64,000 nt of DNA from Marinomonas piezotolerans (GCF_003362755.1 NZ_QKRA01000001.1:744001-808000); one strand, 5' to 3'. Positions 1 to 10,263 are shown, counted from the stretch's first letter. Notes: generated by a model not told the origin, from the sequence alone. Numbers and translations are program-made.

Positions 1-674
1 CAAGAGAAAAGAGTGATGATTCAAAGTCTCTGACTGATGCGCTCTTCGGAGTTACTCAAGTCATTAACCGCCGTACGCTGATGCAATTTAATTATGGTGT
101 CAGCCAAAGCAGTGGCTACCAAACCGATCCTTACAAATTTCTATCCGTAATAGACGTAAACACAGGCGGTAATTACCAAATTGCGGGCGAAAACCAATAC
201 CTATTTGAAAAACGACCTGACTCTCGGCTAAAGCAAACCGTCTATTGGCAAACAAAATATCAACTCACCAATAACGATATACTAGACCTTAGTTACCGTT
301 ACATGTGGGACGATTGGGGAGTCACATCACATACACTAGAGACCAAATATCGGTTTAGATTCGATCATCAATACCTTGAACCACAGCTAAGGCTCTACCA
401 GCAATCTGCTGCGGACTTTTACCAACGCTACCTAACCAGCAACAATTATTTGTCGCAGGATTACGCGAGTGCAGACTACCGCCTTGGAGACATGACAACT
501 TACACACTGGGGTTAAAATATGGCTACCAGTTTGAGAACTCCAGCGAAGCCTATGGCAAGATCGCTCTGTATCACCAAGATAGCACAGGAAATAAAGGGT
601 TCGGTAAACTGACGTCGCAAGACTTGTACCCAAGTATGGATGCGATCATGGTAACGTTAGGCTATCGTTTCTAA
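1..674 (+). CDS. DUF3570 family protein, C-terminal part (5' end outside window)
   Basis: The reading frame is open from base 3, so the gene starts upstream of the window and only about 223 C-terminal residues are visible. The stretch around VTQVINRRTLMQ and SSGYQTDPYKFLS is typical of DUF3570 proteins. The rest alternates polar and aromatic residues, as in beta-strands, and ends in GYRF with a terminal Phe, a usual sign of an outer-membrane beta-barrel. The ApbE-like gene follows after 28 bases, so the two are probably co-transcribed; DUF3570 genes commonly sit beside ApbE genes. The function of the family is not established, and an outer-membrane role is inference. Confidence 0.8.
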   Translation, partial: REKSDDSKSLTDALFGVTQVINRRTLMQFNYGVSQSSGYQTDPYKFLSVIDVNTGGNYQIAGENQYLFEKRPDSRLKQTVYWQTKYQLTNNDILDLSYRYMWDDWGVTSHTLETKYRFRFDHQYLEPQLRLYQQSAADFYQRYLTSNNYLSQDYASADYRLGDMTTYTLGLKYGYQFENSSEAYGKIALYHQDSTGNKGFGKLTSQDLYPSMDAIMVTLGYRF

Positions 675-702
675 GTAATCACAAGAATTAGCAGAGGATA
701 AT

Positions 703-1686
703 ATGACACCGATAAAACTACATATTGCTGCCTCTGCTAATCCTTCCTGTCACCCTTCCCCACACCTTTATAAATCGGATACGTCCAAAGTTGTATTTCA
801 ATGTATGGCCAGCACATGTGAAATTCTAATCGACGCTCCACAGCTGACTCACTCTCAACTTACTGAAGTAAGCACGTTAGGTGTCGCAGAAGCATGGCGA
901 ATAGAATACAAATATAGTCGTTATGTGATAGACAATACTTGGGCAAATTTACACAAACAACACGATGCTGAACAATTAATCGACCAAGAAACACAATCCC
1001 TCTTGGGCTTTGCATACCAAGCATGGCAATTATCTGATGGATTATTTGATATCACATCTGGAAGACTTCGTGAGATATGGTCGTTGACGAGGACTCGGCT
1101 TCCAAAACAACAGGATATTGATGAGTTAATGCCTTACATTGGGTTTTCTAATCTTAAATGGTTACCAGACACGCCTGAGTCGATCCTTATCCCTACAGGG
1201 GTAGAACTGGACTTTGGAGGCATTGGTAAAGAATACGCGGTAGACCGTGTCCTCAATATTTTAAGTGAATACCTCGCGACAAAATCACTAAGATACCGAC
1301 TCCTGGTAAATTTTGGTGGTGATCTGGCCTGCAAACAAAATCAATGCCCACCCACTCCTTGGAACGTGGGCATTGAAAGCTTAAGTCAATCACATCGGTC
1401 GGATATCGATCTAGAGCTCACCCAAGGAGCATTGGCTACGTCTGGCGATACGAAGCGATTTATCGAGATAGATGGTAAGCGATTCGGACACATTTTGAAC
1501 CCGAAAACAGGCTGGCCTATTCGCTCACCCTATCGCAGTGTCAGTGTCGCTGGCGCCACGTGCGTACAAGCAGGAATGCTTGCAACACTTACGCTGTTGC
1601 AAGGTAATCAAGCCAAAGAATTTATCAATCAAACGGGGGTACCCTATTGGTTACGAAGTGAACATAAAACCTACACAAACCAGTAA
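703..1686 (+). CDS. ApbE-family FAD:protein FMN transferase
   Basis: 327 residues, about the usual length. ApbE proteins attach FMN from FAD to a Ser/Thr of target flavoproteins, normally outside the inner membrane. Visible family motifs are DFGGIGKEYAVD (residues ~170-181, usually DLGGIAKGYAVD), LVNFGGD (~205), the ATSGD metal-site segment (~246) and GHILNPKTGWPI near 265. The start is supported by AGAGGA 5 bases upstream. No signal peptide or lipobox is visible, which is odd for a periplasmic enzyme; a role inside the cell or a missed N-terminus are alternatives. It lies between the DUF3570 gene and an ATP-grasp gene. The target flavoprotein is not in the window. Confidence 0.88.
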   Translation: MTPIKLHIAASANPSCHPSPHLYKSDTSKVVFQCMASTCEILIDAPQLTHSQLTEVSTLGVAEAWRIEYKYSRYVIDNTWANLHKQHDAEQLIDQETQSLLGFAYQAWQLSDGLFDITSGRLREIWSLTRTRLPKQQDIDELMPYIGFSNLKWLPDTPESILIPTGVELDFGGIGKEYAVDRVLNILSEYLATKSLRYRLLVNFGGDLACKQNQCPPTPWNVGIESLSQSHRSDIDLELTQGALATSGDTKRFIEIDGKRFGHILNPKTGWPIRSPYRSVSVAGATCVQAGMLATLTLLQGNQAKEFINQTGVPYWLRSEHKTYTNQ

Positions 1687-1752
1687 AATATTGCTTTGTC
1701 GTTTTCTTGTTTAAGCTTATTATCTCGCTTTCAATTGTTCGACATCCCACCT

Positions 1753-2547
1753 ATGAAAATTGTTTCATTTGACGCACTACGTACTTTACATTTACCTAAC
1801 GTCATCTATATAAAACCGGATAACATGTACGCTCATCTTGATGAAATTCGAGCTGCAGATAGGGTATTATTTCCAGAGTATTGGCAATTAAATGCTTTAG
1901 TTCACGGACTCAAAAAACAAATATTTCCAAGTTTAGCGTCGTATATGATTGGTCACGATAAAGTCGAAATGACACGCACATTTATGACAATCGCACCAAT
2001 GAACCACCCTTACACAGAAATATCTGCCAATACACCTTACGAAGCAGACCGAATCTGGGAGGTGATGCCCACTCCTTTTGTCGCAAAAATACCGCGGAGT
2101 AGCATGGGGAACGGTGTTTTTCTGATCGACAATATAATGCAGTGGCAGGACTATCAATCTAAATCACAAACCTTATACGCTCAAGAATACTTACCGATAG
2201 ATCGTGACTTACGCATTGTTTGGGTAGGCAATAAAGTGGTTGGGGGATATTGGCGCCTTCAAGCAGAGAAAGGTTTCTATAATAATATTAGCCAAGGTGG
2301 ACAAGTAGAAGTGGCCCTTATCCCCAAAGAAGCGCTCGACCTAGTCGAGTACGTCGCGACTCATTTAGGAATAGACCACGGGGGCTTCGATGTCGCGATG
2401 GTCGGTGCTACGCCCTATTTAATCGAATTCAATCGCATATTTGGTAATCAGGGTGTGAAAGATCTACAGAAAAGTGTTGATGTAGGGATCATGGACTATT
2501 TAGCCGCTATCAACGCACAAAATCAGCCAGTCGACATGATTGTTTAG
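1753..2547 (+). CDS. RimK-like ATP-grasp ligase
   Basis: 264 residues from the ATG at 1753; an in-frame TTG at 1696 would add 19 residues but has no convincing ribosome site. The C-terminal two thirds is an ATP-grasp fold: FVAKIPRSSMGNGVF (nucleotide-binding loop), AQEYLPIDRDLRIVWVG (adenine hinge and DxR), a following NISQGG (RimK-type Mg/ATP segment), and IEFNRIFGNQG with the metal-binding Glu and Asn. Such enzymes ligate a carboxylate to an amine or thiol through an acyl phosphate. The substrate cannot be told. It sits 66 bases after the ApbE gene on the same strand and is probably in the same operon, which hints at peptide or protein modification, but that is inference. Confidence 0.8.
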   Translation: MKIVSFDALRTLHLPNVIYIKPDNMYAHLDEIRAADRVLFPEYWQLNALVHGLKKQIFPSLASYMIGHDKVEMTRTFMTIAPMNHPYTEISANTPYEADRIWEVMPTPFVAKIPRSSMGNGVFLIDNIMQWQDYQSKSQTLYAQEYLPIDRDLRIVWVGNKVVGGYWRLQAEKGFYNNISQGGQVEVALIPKEALDLVEYVATHLGIDHGGFDVAMVGATPYLIEFNRIFGNQGVKDLQKSVDVGIMDYLAAINAQNQPVDMIV

Positions 2548-2549
2548 GG

Positions 2550-2582
2550 AAAAAAATTAATAGAGAGCAGTCAATGCTCTCT
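2550..2582 (-). terminator. Rho-independent terminator of the 42-residue gene
   Basis: An 8-bp stem (AGAGAGCA / TGCTCTCT, 2562-2569 with 2575-2582) is followed on the minus strand by a T-rich tract (2550-2557). It overlaps the stop codon of the small minus-strand gene. On the plus strand there is no T run, so it is weaker for the ATP-grasp gene. Confidence 0.65.
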
Positions 2583-2699
2583 ATTCGATGAGCTTAGGTC
2601 ATACTCAACCCACGCATCCCATCCTTGCCACTCGACCTCTATGTAATCTACGTTAGGTGCACTAATTCGGTCAGCCAGTCTCTTAATAAGCGCCTTCAT
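2571..2699 (-). CDS. Small conserved-looking protein, 42 residues
   Basis: A short gene in the gap between the ATP-grasp gene and cysB. It starts at ATG 2699 with GAGGAG placed 6 bases upstream, a strong ribosome site. A second ATG two codons further upstream has no proper spacing. The product begins MKALIKRLADRIS and continues with VDYIEVEWQGWDAWVEYDL: a basic amphipathic N-terminal helix followed by an acidic, Trp-rich stretch. The stop codon lies in a terminator hairpin. An inverted repeat CTTAAAC/GTTTAAG (2711-2734) lies just upstream of the ribosome site and could be an operator. I do not recognise a named family. Base composition, ribosome site and terminator argue that it is real. Confidence 0.65.
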   Translation of the reverse strand: MKALIKRLADRISAPNVDYIEVEWQGWDAWVEYDLSSSNREH

Positions 2700-2791
2700 C
2701 GTCATCTCCTCTTAAACAGTAAAATCAGTTTAAGGCTTTTATATGACAATTCGAATTTGAACTAAGCTAACGACCCCATTGAAAACATCTA

Positions 2792-3831
<1,040 letters not shown>

Positions 3832-3878
3832 AAAAAGCCTTAAGGTTGCCACCACTAATCTCTTAAAGATGACTCGTG

Positions 3879-4643
3879 ATGGATTTTATTTGGTACATAG
3901 TAGCCGGCCTTGGCGTCGGTTTAGCTGTTGGAATAACCGGCGTTGGTGGTGGCTCCTTAATGACACCTCTGCTTCTTATTTTCGGTTTCCCTCCTCATAT
4001 AGCCATTGGCACTGACCTGCTATATGCCGGTATTGCCAAAAGTACAGGGGTGTACATGCATGCTAAGCGCGGCAATGTTAATTGGCGGATCATGGGAGCT
4101 ATGGCGGCTGGCAGCCTTCCTGCCTCATTTTTAACGGTATGGGCCCTGTCACAATTCGAACACCCCGAGCATTATCAGCACTTACTAACTAGTACTCTCG
4201 GTCTAATGCTTCTGATGACGGCTTTCGTCATTGTGTTCAGAAAACAAATACATGCTCTAATTAAGCCGCGCAGTGATAGCCAATCAGACGGCACAAAGGC
4301 AATTTTTCTATGTGGGATTGTTCTAGGTATTTTTGTCACGCTTACATCTGTCGGTGCGGGCGCACTTGGCACAGCTATGATGATGCTTCTATTCCCTGCA
4401 ATGCAGGCACGTAATGTTGTCGGGACAGATTTAGCGCACGCCGTACCACTAACCCTTGTTGCAGGCTTAGGTCATGTATTACTTGGAAATGTAGACTACT
4501 ACTTATTAGCTGGCTTATTAATTGGCTCAATACCGGCAATATATATCGGCACAAAAATCGCTTCGTATGTACCGAACAAAGTTCTGCAGCCAGTTCTTGC
4601 CACGGCCTTAGCAAGCTTTGGCGTAAAGTATCTATTCTTTTAA
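3879..4643 (+). CDS. TauE/SafE-family (DUF81) sulfite or anion exporter
   Basis: 254 residues from ATG 3879; a GTG immediately before it is an equally possible start. The protein is mostly hydrophobic with about eight membrane segments in two homologous halves. It carries the family repeats GITGVGGGSLMTPLL (N-half) and TSVGAGALGTAMM (C-half), each followed by a GTDL motif (residues ~43 and ~187). TauE/SafE proteins move sulfite, sulfonates or other organic anions. Its position divergent from cysB supports a link with sulfur metabolism, possibly export of excess sulfite; the substrate is inferred. A hairpin with a T run follows at 4703. Confidence 0.85.
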   Translation: MDFIWYIVAGLGVGLAVGITGVGGGSLMTPLLLIFGFPPHIAIGTDLLYAGIAKSTGVYMHAKRGNVNWRIMGAMAAGSLPASFLTVWALSQFEHPEHYQHLLTSTLGLMLLMTAFVIVFRKQIHALIKPRSDSQSDGTKAIFLCGIVLGIFVTLTSVGAGALGTAMMMLLFPAMQARNVVGTDLAHAVPLTLVAGLGHVLLGNVDYYLLAGLLIGSIPAIYIGTKIASYVPNKVLQPVLATALASFGVKYLFF

Positions 4644-4702
4644 CGCATACATAAAGTTTTACACTAGAAACAAACTGCCCCACATTCGTTAACACTCAAC
4701 TC

Positions 4703-4731
4703 AAAGGCGCTTTTATTTAGCGTCTTTTTTT
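4703..4731 (+). terminator. Terminator after the TauE-like gene
   Basis: AAAGGCGC pairs with GCGTCTTT (one G-T pair) across a 9-base loop and is followed by a run of seven T. Confidence 0.65.
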
Positions 4732-4863
4732 ATGGTTTGTTGTTATTTTTCAACTTTTCTCATCTCGGCCACTTCATTCTGCTATAAAAACCATGTAGTG
4801 TCGTAATCACATGAAAAACAACACAATTAAATTATACAAAAAGTTATATTAGGATTTATTGAT

Positions 4864-5940
4864 ATGAGCGATTCCCGTTTGGAGGATTTAAACATTGCCT
4901 CCTTCACCCCTTTGGTGACACCTAAAGCACTTAAGGAAGAACTACCTATCACCGATGGCATTCGCGAACAAATCGCACAATCGCGCGACGTCATAAAAAA
5001 TATTCTGGACGGCAAGGACCATCGACTCGCTATCGTTATTGGCCCTTGTTCAATTCATGACCCTGAAGCTGCCCTAGACTATGCTCGCCGCCTAAAAGCC
5101 CTTTCGGAAAAAGTAGATGACTCGCTCTACATTATTATGCGCGCATATTTCGAGAAGCCTCGAACCACAGTTGGCTGGAAAGGTCTTATCAATGATCCGA
5201 ATTTAGACGGCACATTTGATATTAATAAAGGCATGCGCAAAGCGCGTAAATTGCTCATCGACCTATCAGAGCTTGGGCTTCCGCTTGCAACTGAAGCTCT
5301 GGACCCAATTTCACCTCAGTTCTATCAAGACCTAATTAGCTGGTCTGCAATCGGCGCACGTACAACCGAGTCACAAACCCACCGTGAAATGGCATCTGGC
5401 TTATCTGGGCCTGTGGGCTTTAAAAATGGCACCGATGGGTCGATGACCGTTGCTGTTAATGCTATGCAGTCTGTATCACACGGGCACTCATTCCTAGGTA
5501 TTGATGAAACAGGTTTAGTCACTGTTGTGAATACCAAAGGTAATGCGTACGGTCACTTAGTACTGCGTGGGGGCAATGGTCTACCTAACTACAGCGCAGA
5601 GCACATCGCAGAAAGTGAAGCGGCTTTGACCAAGGCGAACCTGAAACACAACATCATGGTCGATTGCTCGCATGAGAACTCAGCTAAGAAACCAGAACGC
5701 CAGCCAGAAGTAGCGCTTGATGCGACTCGTCAAATCTCCCAAGGTAATAACTCCATTATGGGATTGATGATCGAAAGTAATATTGGCTGGGGCAACCAAA
5801 AAGTCCCTGCAAACCTTACTGACCTTGAGTATGGCGTATCCATTACCGATGCATGCATAGACTGGCAAACCACTGAAAAAACGTTACTTGAAATGGCTGA
5901 GACGCTACGTGACGTTCTACCAAATCGCCAACGTGGATAA
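4864..5940 (+). CDS. aroF: 3-deoxy-D-arabino-heptulosonate 7-phosphate synthase (class I, AroF-like)
   Basis: 358 residues, full length. It catalyses the first step of the shikimate pathway: phosphoenolpyruvate plus erythrose 4-phosphate. Visible class I motifs are VIGPCSIHDP (metal-binding Cys), YFEKPRTTVGWKG (PEP site), SWSAIGARTTESQTHREMASGL and GFKNGTDG. Among the E. coli isozymes the wording PLATEALDPISPQ and GLMIESNI fits the tyrosine-sensitive AroF best, so feedback by tyrosine is likely but inferred. It stands alone with its own terminator; I saw no convincing TyrR box or leader peptide in the 190 bases upstream. Confidence 0.93.
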   Translation: MSDSRLEDLNIASFTPLVTPKALKEELPITDGIREQIAQSRDVIKNILDGKDHRLAIVIGPCSIHDPEAALDYARRLKALSEKVDDSLYIIMRAYFEKPRTTVGWKGLINDPNLDGTFDINKGMRKARKLLIDLSELGLPLATEALDPISPQFYQDLISWSAIGARTTESQTHREMASGLSGPVGFKNGTDGSMTVAVNAMQSVSHGHSFLGIDETGLVTVVNTKGNAYGHLVLRGGNGLPNYSAEHIAESEAALTKANLKHNIMVDCSHENSAKKPERQPEVALDATRQISQGNNSIMGLMIESNIGWGNQKVPANLTDLEYGVSITDACIDWQTTEKTLLEMAETLRDVLPNRQRG

Positions 5941-5960
5941 TAGCGTCAGCTAAAGACATT

Positions 5961-5989
5961 AAAAAAGGAGCCGATTGGCTCCTTTTTTC
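5961..5989. terminator. Bidirectional terminator between aroF and nfuA
   Basis: A 12-bp stem AAAAAAGGAGCC / GGCTCCTTTTTT with a 4-base loop, with T runs in both directions, between convergent genes. Confidence 0.9.
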
Positions 5990-6002
5990 GCTCTCAAATG
6001 TA

Positions 6003-6584
6003 TTACATAAACGCGTTATCAGTCACTGTGTGGTCTGTTTCGTCTTTGACCGCCGTCAAACCAGGGATTTTTTCAATCAATGTTTTCTCAACCCCCTCTT
6101 TCAGAGTCAGATCCACAGCACTGCAACCTTGACAGCCACCACCAAACTGAAGCACGGCAATTTGGCCGTCGATCACTTCAACCAATTTCACTTCACCGCC
6201 GTGGGCTGCGAGACCAGGATTGATATCGGAATACAAAACATAGTTTATTTGGTCTTCAATCGGGCTGTCTGCACTAACCTTTGGCATTTTTGCATTGGGT
6301 GCTTTAATCGTTAGTTGACCACCCATCTTTTCAGTCGCGTAGTCGACAAAGGCCTCATCTAAAAAAGGCACTGAATTCTTTTCAATATAGACTCGAAGCT
6401 TTGGCAACTCCAATGTTTCATCTGTGTCGTCTTTCTCTTCAGGACGACTGTACGCGAGGCAAGTTTCTGCATATGGTGTTCCTGGCTGTTGAATAAACAT
6501 ACGCACTGCCATGCCTTCAACACCTTGTTTTTCAAGTAGCCCTGATAGGTACTCTTGAGCACTATCTGTAATCGTAATGTTCAT
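6003..6584 (-). CDS. nfuA: Fe/S biogenesis protein NfuA
   Basis: 193 residues from ATG 6584, which has AAGGG 5 bases upstream; an in-frame GTG at 6590 would add two residues. The N-terminal domain (about 1-100) is a degenerate A-type scaffold, and the C-terminal NifU-like domain carries [11 protein letters not shown] with the CxxC pair (about residues 151 and 154) that holds a bridging 4Fe-4S cluster in the dimer. NfuA delivers clusters to apoproteins, especially under iron or oxidative stress. It is monocistronic and convergent with aroF. The neighbouring sulfite reductase is a 4Fe-4S siroheme enzyme and a plausible client, by context only. Confidence 0.95.
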   Translation of the reverse strand: MNITITDSAQEYLSGLLEKQGVEGMAVRMFIQQPGTPYAETCLAYSRPEEKDDTDETLELPKLRVYIEKNSVPFLDEAFVDYATEKMGGQLTIKAPNAKMPKVSADSPIEDQINYVLYSDINPGLAAHGGEVKLVEVIDGQIAVLQFGGGCQGCSAVDLTLKEGVEKTLIEKIPGLTAVKDETDHTVTDNAFM

Positions 6585-6817
6585 ACTCACCCTTAATTAA
6601 AACGTGTGAACTAAAGTATGAGCTAATGTTACCTTAGTCACCCCTCAAAACGAAAGACCAAGTAAAGAAGTAAGGTATTTTTTCGCATTTCGTGGTCCAA
6701 CTATAAAGCCTTAGGTCTAATATTTTTAAAGATATAGATAAATATTCATTTTAGGAATAAAGGAATTTTGGTAAATTTAGGCCACCTAGAATTTATACAA
6801 CAATGGTTCAGTCTTTT

Positions 6818-8479
6818 ATGTATCAATATGACGCAATTGATCAACAGTTAGTGGAAGAACGTGTTGCGCAATTTCGCGACCAAACACGCCGCTATCTGAA
6901 CAATGAGCTTAAAGAAGAAGAGTTCCTTCCTTTACGCTTACAGAACGGCCTATATGTTCAGCGCTATGCTCCTATGCTGCGTATTGCAATCCCTTACGGT
7001 ATGGTTTCCAGCAAGCAGCTTAAAGTACTTGCTGACATCACTCGCCGCTACGACCGCGGTTACGGACATTTCAGCACGCGCCAAAATTTACAGTTAAACT
7101 GGCCCAAACTCGAAGATGTCCCGGATATCTTAGAGGAGCTTGCAAAAGTTGAAATGCATGCCGTTCAAACCAGTGGAAACTGTATCCGCAACACAACAAC
7201 AGATCAGTATTCCGGCGTCATCGCTGACGAAGTTGCAGATCCTCGCCCTTACTGTGAACTGATTCGCCAGTGGTCTACTTTCCATCCCGAGTTTGCATTC
7301 TTGCCCCGTAAATTCAAAATTGCCGTATGTGCAACCGATTCTGCAGACCGTGCAGCAACTCAAGTTCACGACATCGGTCTTCACTTGAAGAAAAACGATG
7401 CCGGAGAGATAGGATTTAAAGTCATCGTTGGTGGCGGCTTAGGCCGTACCCCTATGATCGGCGAAACGATTAGTGAATTTACACCTCGTGAAGATTTACT
7501 GACCTACTTGGATGCCATCATTCGCGTGTACAATCAACACGGACGCCGAGATAACAAATACAAAGCTCGTATTAAAATCTTGGTGAAAGCACTGGGGATC
7601 GAAGAGTTCCGCAAGCGTGTGGATGCCGAGTGGGCTCACTTACGTGGCTCAGAAAGCACGGTACCAATGAGCGAGTTTGATCGCCTAGCAAGTTTCTTCA
7701 CAGAGCCTACATACGAATCTCTTGAAGAACAACCTGAAGTACTCACAAACAAGCTCGCCGAAAGTAATGGTTTTGCTCGCTGGTACGAACGCAATACGTT
7801 CGACCATAAAAAACCAGGTTACCGCATTGTAACCTTGTCTCTTAAAAAGCCAGGACAAGCTCCTGGGGATGCGACAGCAGACCAAATGGAAAGAGCCGCT
7901 GACCTTGCTGACCAATTCAGCTACGGTGAGCTACGTGTGAGTCATGAACAAAATCTTGTACTGGCAGATGTACGTCAGGACAAGTTAATTGAGCTTTGGG
8001 AAGCAGCAAAAGAGAATGGCTTTGCAACGCCTACCCTTGGGCTCTTAACTGATATGATCTGCTGCCCTGGTGGGGACTACTGTGCACTTGCCAATGCGAA
8101 GTCCATACCGATTGCAGATCAAATCCAAGACACATTCGACAATCTTGATTATTTATACGATATCGGCGAAGTCGACTTAAACATCTCTGGCTGTATGAAT
8201 GCCTGTGGTCACCACCACGTAGGTAACATTGGCATACTGGGTGTCGACAAGAAAGGTGCAGAGTTTTACCAAGTTTCGTTAGGCGGTGCATCAGGCCATG
8301 ATGCTTCAATTGGTAAGATTCTTGGCCCATCATTCGCACAAGAACAAGTCGGCGATGTCATTAAAAAAGTCATTGATGTCTATGTCGATACACGTACCGA
8401 GGAAGAACGTTTCATCGATACATTCCGTCGTATCGGCATCAAACCATTCAAAGAGGCTGTATATGCCAAAGCTAATTAA
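6818..8479 (+). CDS. cysI: Sulfite reductase, siroheme hemoprotein (Pseudomonas-type CysI)
   Basis: 553 residues from the ATG at 6818, chosen because homologues begin MYxYDxxDQ; an ATG at 6803 would add five residues. Two ferredoxin-like/siroheme domain repeats are visible: RLQNGLYVQRYAPMLR and STRQNLQLNWP in the first half, VSHEQNLVLADV in the second. Siroheme and 4Fe-4S cluster ligands are CCPGGDYC and GCMNAC near residues 420-460. The enzyme reduces sulfite to sulfide for cysteine synthesis. The next gene (DUF934) overlaps its end by 17 bases, a standard pairing in pseudomonads and relatives. No flavoprotein CysJ is present here, so the electron donor is probably ferredoxin or another reductase. 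Confidence 0.93.
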   Translation: MYQYDAIDQQLVEERVAQFRDQTRRYLNNELKEEEFLPLRLQNGLYVQRYAPMLRIAIPYGMVSSKQLKVLADITRRYDRGYGHFSTRQNLQLNWPKLEDVPDILEELAKVEMHAVQTSGNCIRNTTTDQYSGVIADEVADPRPYCELIRQWSTFHPEFAFLPRKFKIAVCATDSADRAATQVHDIGLHLKKNDAGEIGFKVIVGGGLGRTPMIGETISEFTPREDLLTYLDAIIRVYNQHGRRDNKYKARIKILVKALGIEEFRKRVDAEWAHLRGSESTVPMSEFDRLASFFTEPTYESLEEQPEVLTNKLAESNGFARWYERNTFDHKKPGYRIVTLSLKKPGQAPGDATADQMERAADLADQFSYGELRVSHEQNLVLADVRQDKLIELWEAAKENGFATPTLGLLTDMICCPGGDYCALANAKSIPIADQIQDTFDNLDYLYDIGEVDLNISGCMNACGHHHVGNIGILGVDKKGAEFYQVSLGGASGHDASIGKILGPSFAQEQVGDVIKKVIDVYVDTRTEEERFIDTFRRIGIKPFKEAVYAKAN

Positions 8480-8942
8480 AAACGGCGAAATCGTCGATAA
8501 CACTTATGTATGGCAGCAAGATGCTGAAAGTGCGATAACAGAAAACGCCATCGTTCCCATGCAAAAATGGCTAGATAATCGAGACAATATCGGTACTGTG
8601 GCAGGTATTTGGATTGATGCTGGCGAGGGCATAGAGCCGCTTGAAGGGGTTGATCTGAGCCAGTTTAAAGTGATCGGGGTACACTTCCCAAGCTTCATGG
8701 ATGGTCGTGGTTTCAGCTATGCTCGCCTACTACGTGAGCGCCTACATTACAAAGGCGAAATTCGTGCGTTAGGTAACTTCATGGCGGACCAACAAGGCTA
8801 CTTGATCCGTTGCGGCGTCGACAGTTTCCAGTTTGCCGAAGATGTCAATCTAGATATTGCGCTTACTTTAAACAAACCGTTTAGTGTTGCGTACCAAGGC
8901 GATGTATCCGATCCACGTCCCGTGTTCTTGCGTCGCACCTAA
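8463..8942 (+). CDS. DUF934 protein, sulfite-reduction accessory
   Basis: 159 residues from the ATG at 8463 inside the end of cysI. DUF934 proteins are found next to cysI/cysH and are annotated as oxidoreductases probably involved in sulfite reduction; their biochemical role is not settled. Family wording visible here is KVIGVHFPSFMDGRGFSYARLLRERL (split by conserved Phe and Arg residues), ALGNFMADQQGYLIRCGVDSF and the ending YQGDVSDPRP. Translational coupling with cysI through the 17-base overlap supports joint function. A strong terminator follows. Confidence 0.9.
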   Translation: MPKLIKNGEIVDNTYVWQQDAESAITENAIVPMQKWLDNRDNIGTVAGIWIDAGEGIEPLEGVDLSQFKVIGVHFPSFMDGRGFSYARLLRERLHYKGEIRALGNFMADQQGYLIRCGVDSFQFAEDVNLDIALTLNKPFSVAYQGDVSDPRPVFLRRT

Positions 8943-8963
8943 CACCGACTAATTACTTAAGCC

Positions 8964-8995
8964 AAAAGCCGAGTTTGTTACGACTCGGCTTTTTT
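8964..8995 (+). terminator. Terminator of the cysI-DUF934 operon
   Basis: AAAAGCCGAGT pairs with ACTCGGCTTTT across an 8-base loop and runs into six or more T. Confidence 0.9.
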
Positions 8996-9074
8996 ATTTG
9001 CTCTTGAATAAAGTGCTAAAGTTTAATTCATAGGACTCAGACAGTCCGCAAACAACAGACCTAAAAGTCTCACC

Positions 9075-10226
9075 TCAGTCACCTTTCATATATTCACTAT
9101 TGACGACATGATAAATAGGATACAAGACATCTGCACCCAATATTTTCGAGCGCTCTGGTGACCACCCCATCAACTCATCAGGTAAATTTTGGTTATCTTT
9201 GAAAGGCATCTCTAGCGTTAAAGAAAGGCACCTATAGGTATTCCCTACCCACTTTGAGCCGACGGTTAAATTAGCCTCACCATATCGAGCAGGCTCATAG
9301 CCAATTTCGGTTTGAAAATCTGGGCTAACAGCTTCAAACATGTCCTTAAACAAAGCTTCCATGGAGGCCATCCGATCATCATAGTTTGGCACCCCAACAC
9401 AACCGTCAACAAAATTCACTGGCAGCGCTTCATCGCCATGAATATCTAAAAACATATCGACGCCCGTTTCAGCCATTTTTTTCTGTACCGCCAACACTTC
9501 TGGGCTATTTGCCTCGCTAGATCGTTTCCATTCCCGATTTAAATTCACCCCTTTAGAATTGACGCGTAGGTTACCATGTACCGCTCCATCTGGGTTCATA
9601 TTTGGCACAATGTAAAAACGGCATTGTTGCATCAATGCTCGAGCGATAGGATGTGACTCATCAAATAATCGCTCCAGCAATCCTTCCATAAACCATTCAG
9701 CCATCGTTTCACCGGGATGCTGTCGTGCGATGATCCAAATGTTTTTTGCTAAGCCTTGCGTCTTACTTACTTCTAACATCGTGATATCACGACCTTCAGC
9801 CGTTTCCCCGATATGATGTGTAATGCAATCCTCATAGCTTGCTGCCCAGGCAATCATATCCAAATGCCGCTCATAGCTATAAGGAGCAAAGTAAGCATAA
9901 TAAATGCTATCTTGGTCGGGGACGTGGGTAATGATTAATTGACCATCGACATACTCTGTTGGCACACGAAACCAGTGTTCACGATCATAAGATGCGACGG
10001 CTTGATAATCTTCCCAGCCTTCTGGGTAAGCCGCTGCGTCAGCATTCTCGAAATGTATGACGCACTGCTCCCCCATCCCACCTTGTAGTCTGAAATAGAA
10101 CCATTGATAAAAATCAGAGTTTGTATCTTTGGGTATATTTACTCTAATATTGTCCGGTTCTGAGGCATCAATAACATCTATGTTACCGCCATCAAAGAAA
10201 CTGCTGATTTTGAGTCGGCTGGTCAT
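9075..10226 (-). CDS. M14-family zinc carboxypeptidase (cytosolic M14D/Nna1-like)
   Basis: 383 residues. The N-terminal ~130 residues form the beta-rich domain typical of cytosolic carboxypeptidases (MTSRLKISSFFDGGNI, SDFYQWFYFRL). The peptidase domain follows, with zinc ligands in RQHPGETMAEW (His and Glu) and LDIHGDE (His), the substrate-site NPDGAVHGNLR and NLNREW, and the catalytic Glu in LTLEMPF. There is no signal peptide, so it should act in the cytoplasm. Members of this bacterial group trim C-terminal residues; the substrate is unknown. AAGGA lies 9 bases before the start. It stands divergent from the acidic protein gene at 10264, 37 bases away. Confidence 0.88.
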   Translation of the reverse strand: MTSRLKISSFFDGGNIDVIDASEPDNIRVNIPKDTNSDFYQWFYFRLQGGMGEQCVIHFENADAAAYPEGWEDYQAVASYDREHWFRVPTEYVDGQLIITHVPDQDSIYYAYFAPYSYERHLDMIAWAASYEDCITHHIGETAEGRDITMLEVSKTQGLAKNIWIIARQHPGETMAEWFMEGLLERLFDESHPIARALMQQCRFYIVPNMNPDGAVHGNLRVNSKGVNLNREWKRSSEANSPEVLAVQKKMAETGVDMFLDIHGDEALPVNFVDGCVGVPNYDDRMASMEALFKDMFEAVSPDFQTEIGYEPARYGEANLTVGSKWVGNTYRCLSLTLEMPFKDNQNLPDELMGWSPERSKILGADVLYPIYHVVNSEYMKGD

Positions 10227-10263
10227 TCACTCATCCTTAACGCTAGGCTGTTAATTTTTAATT

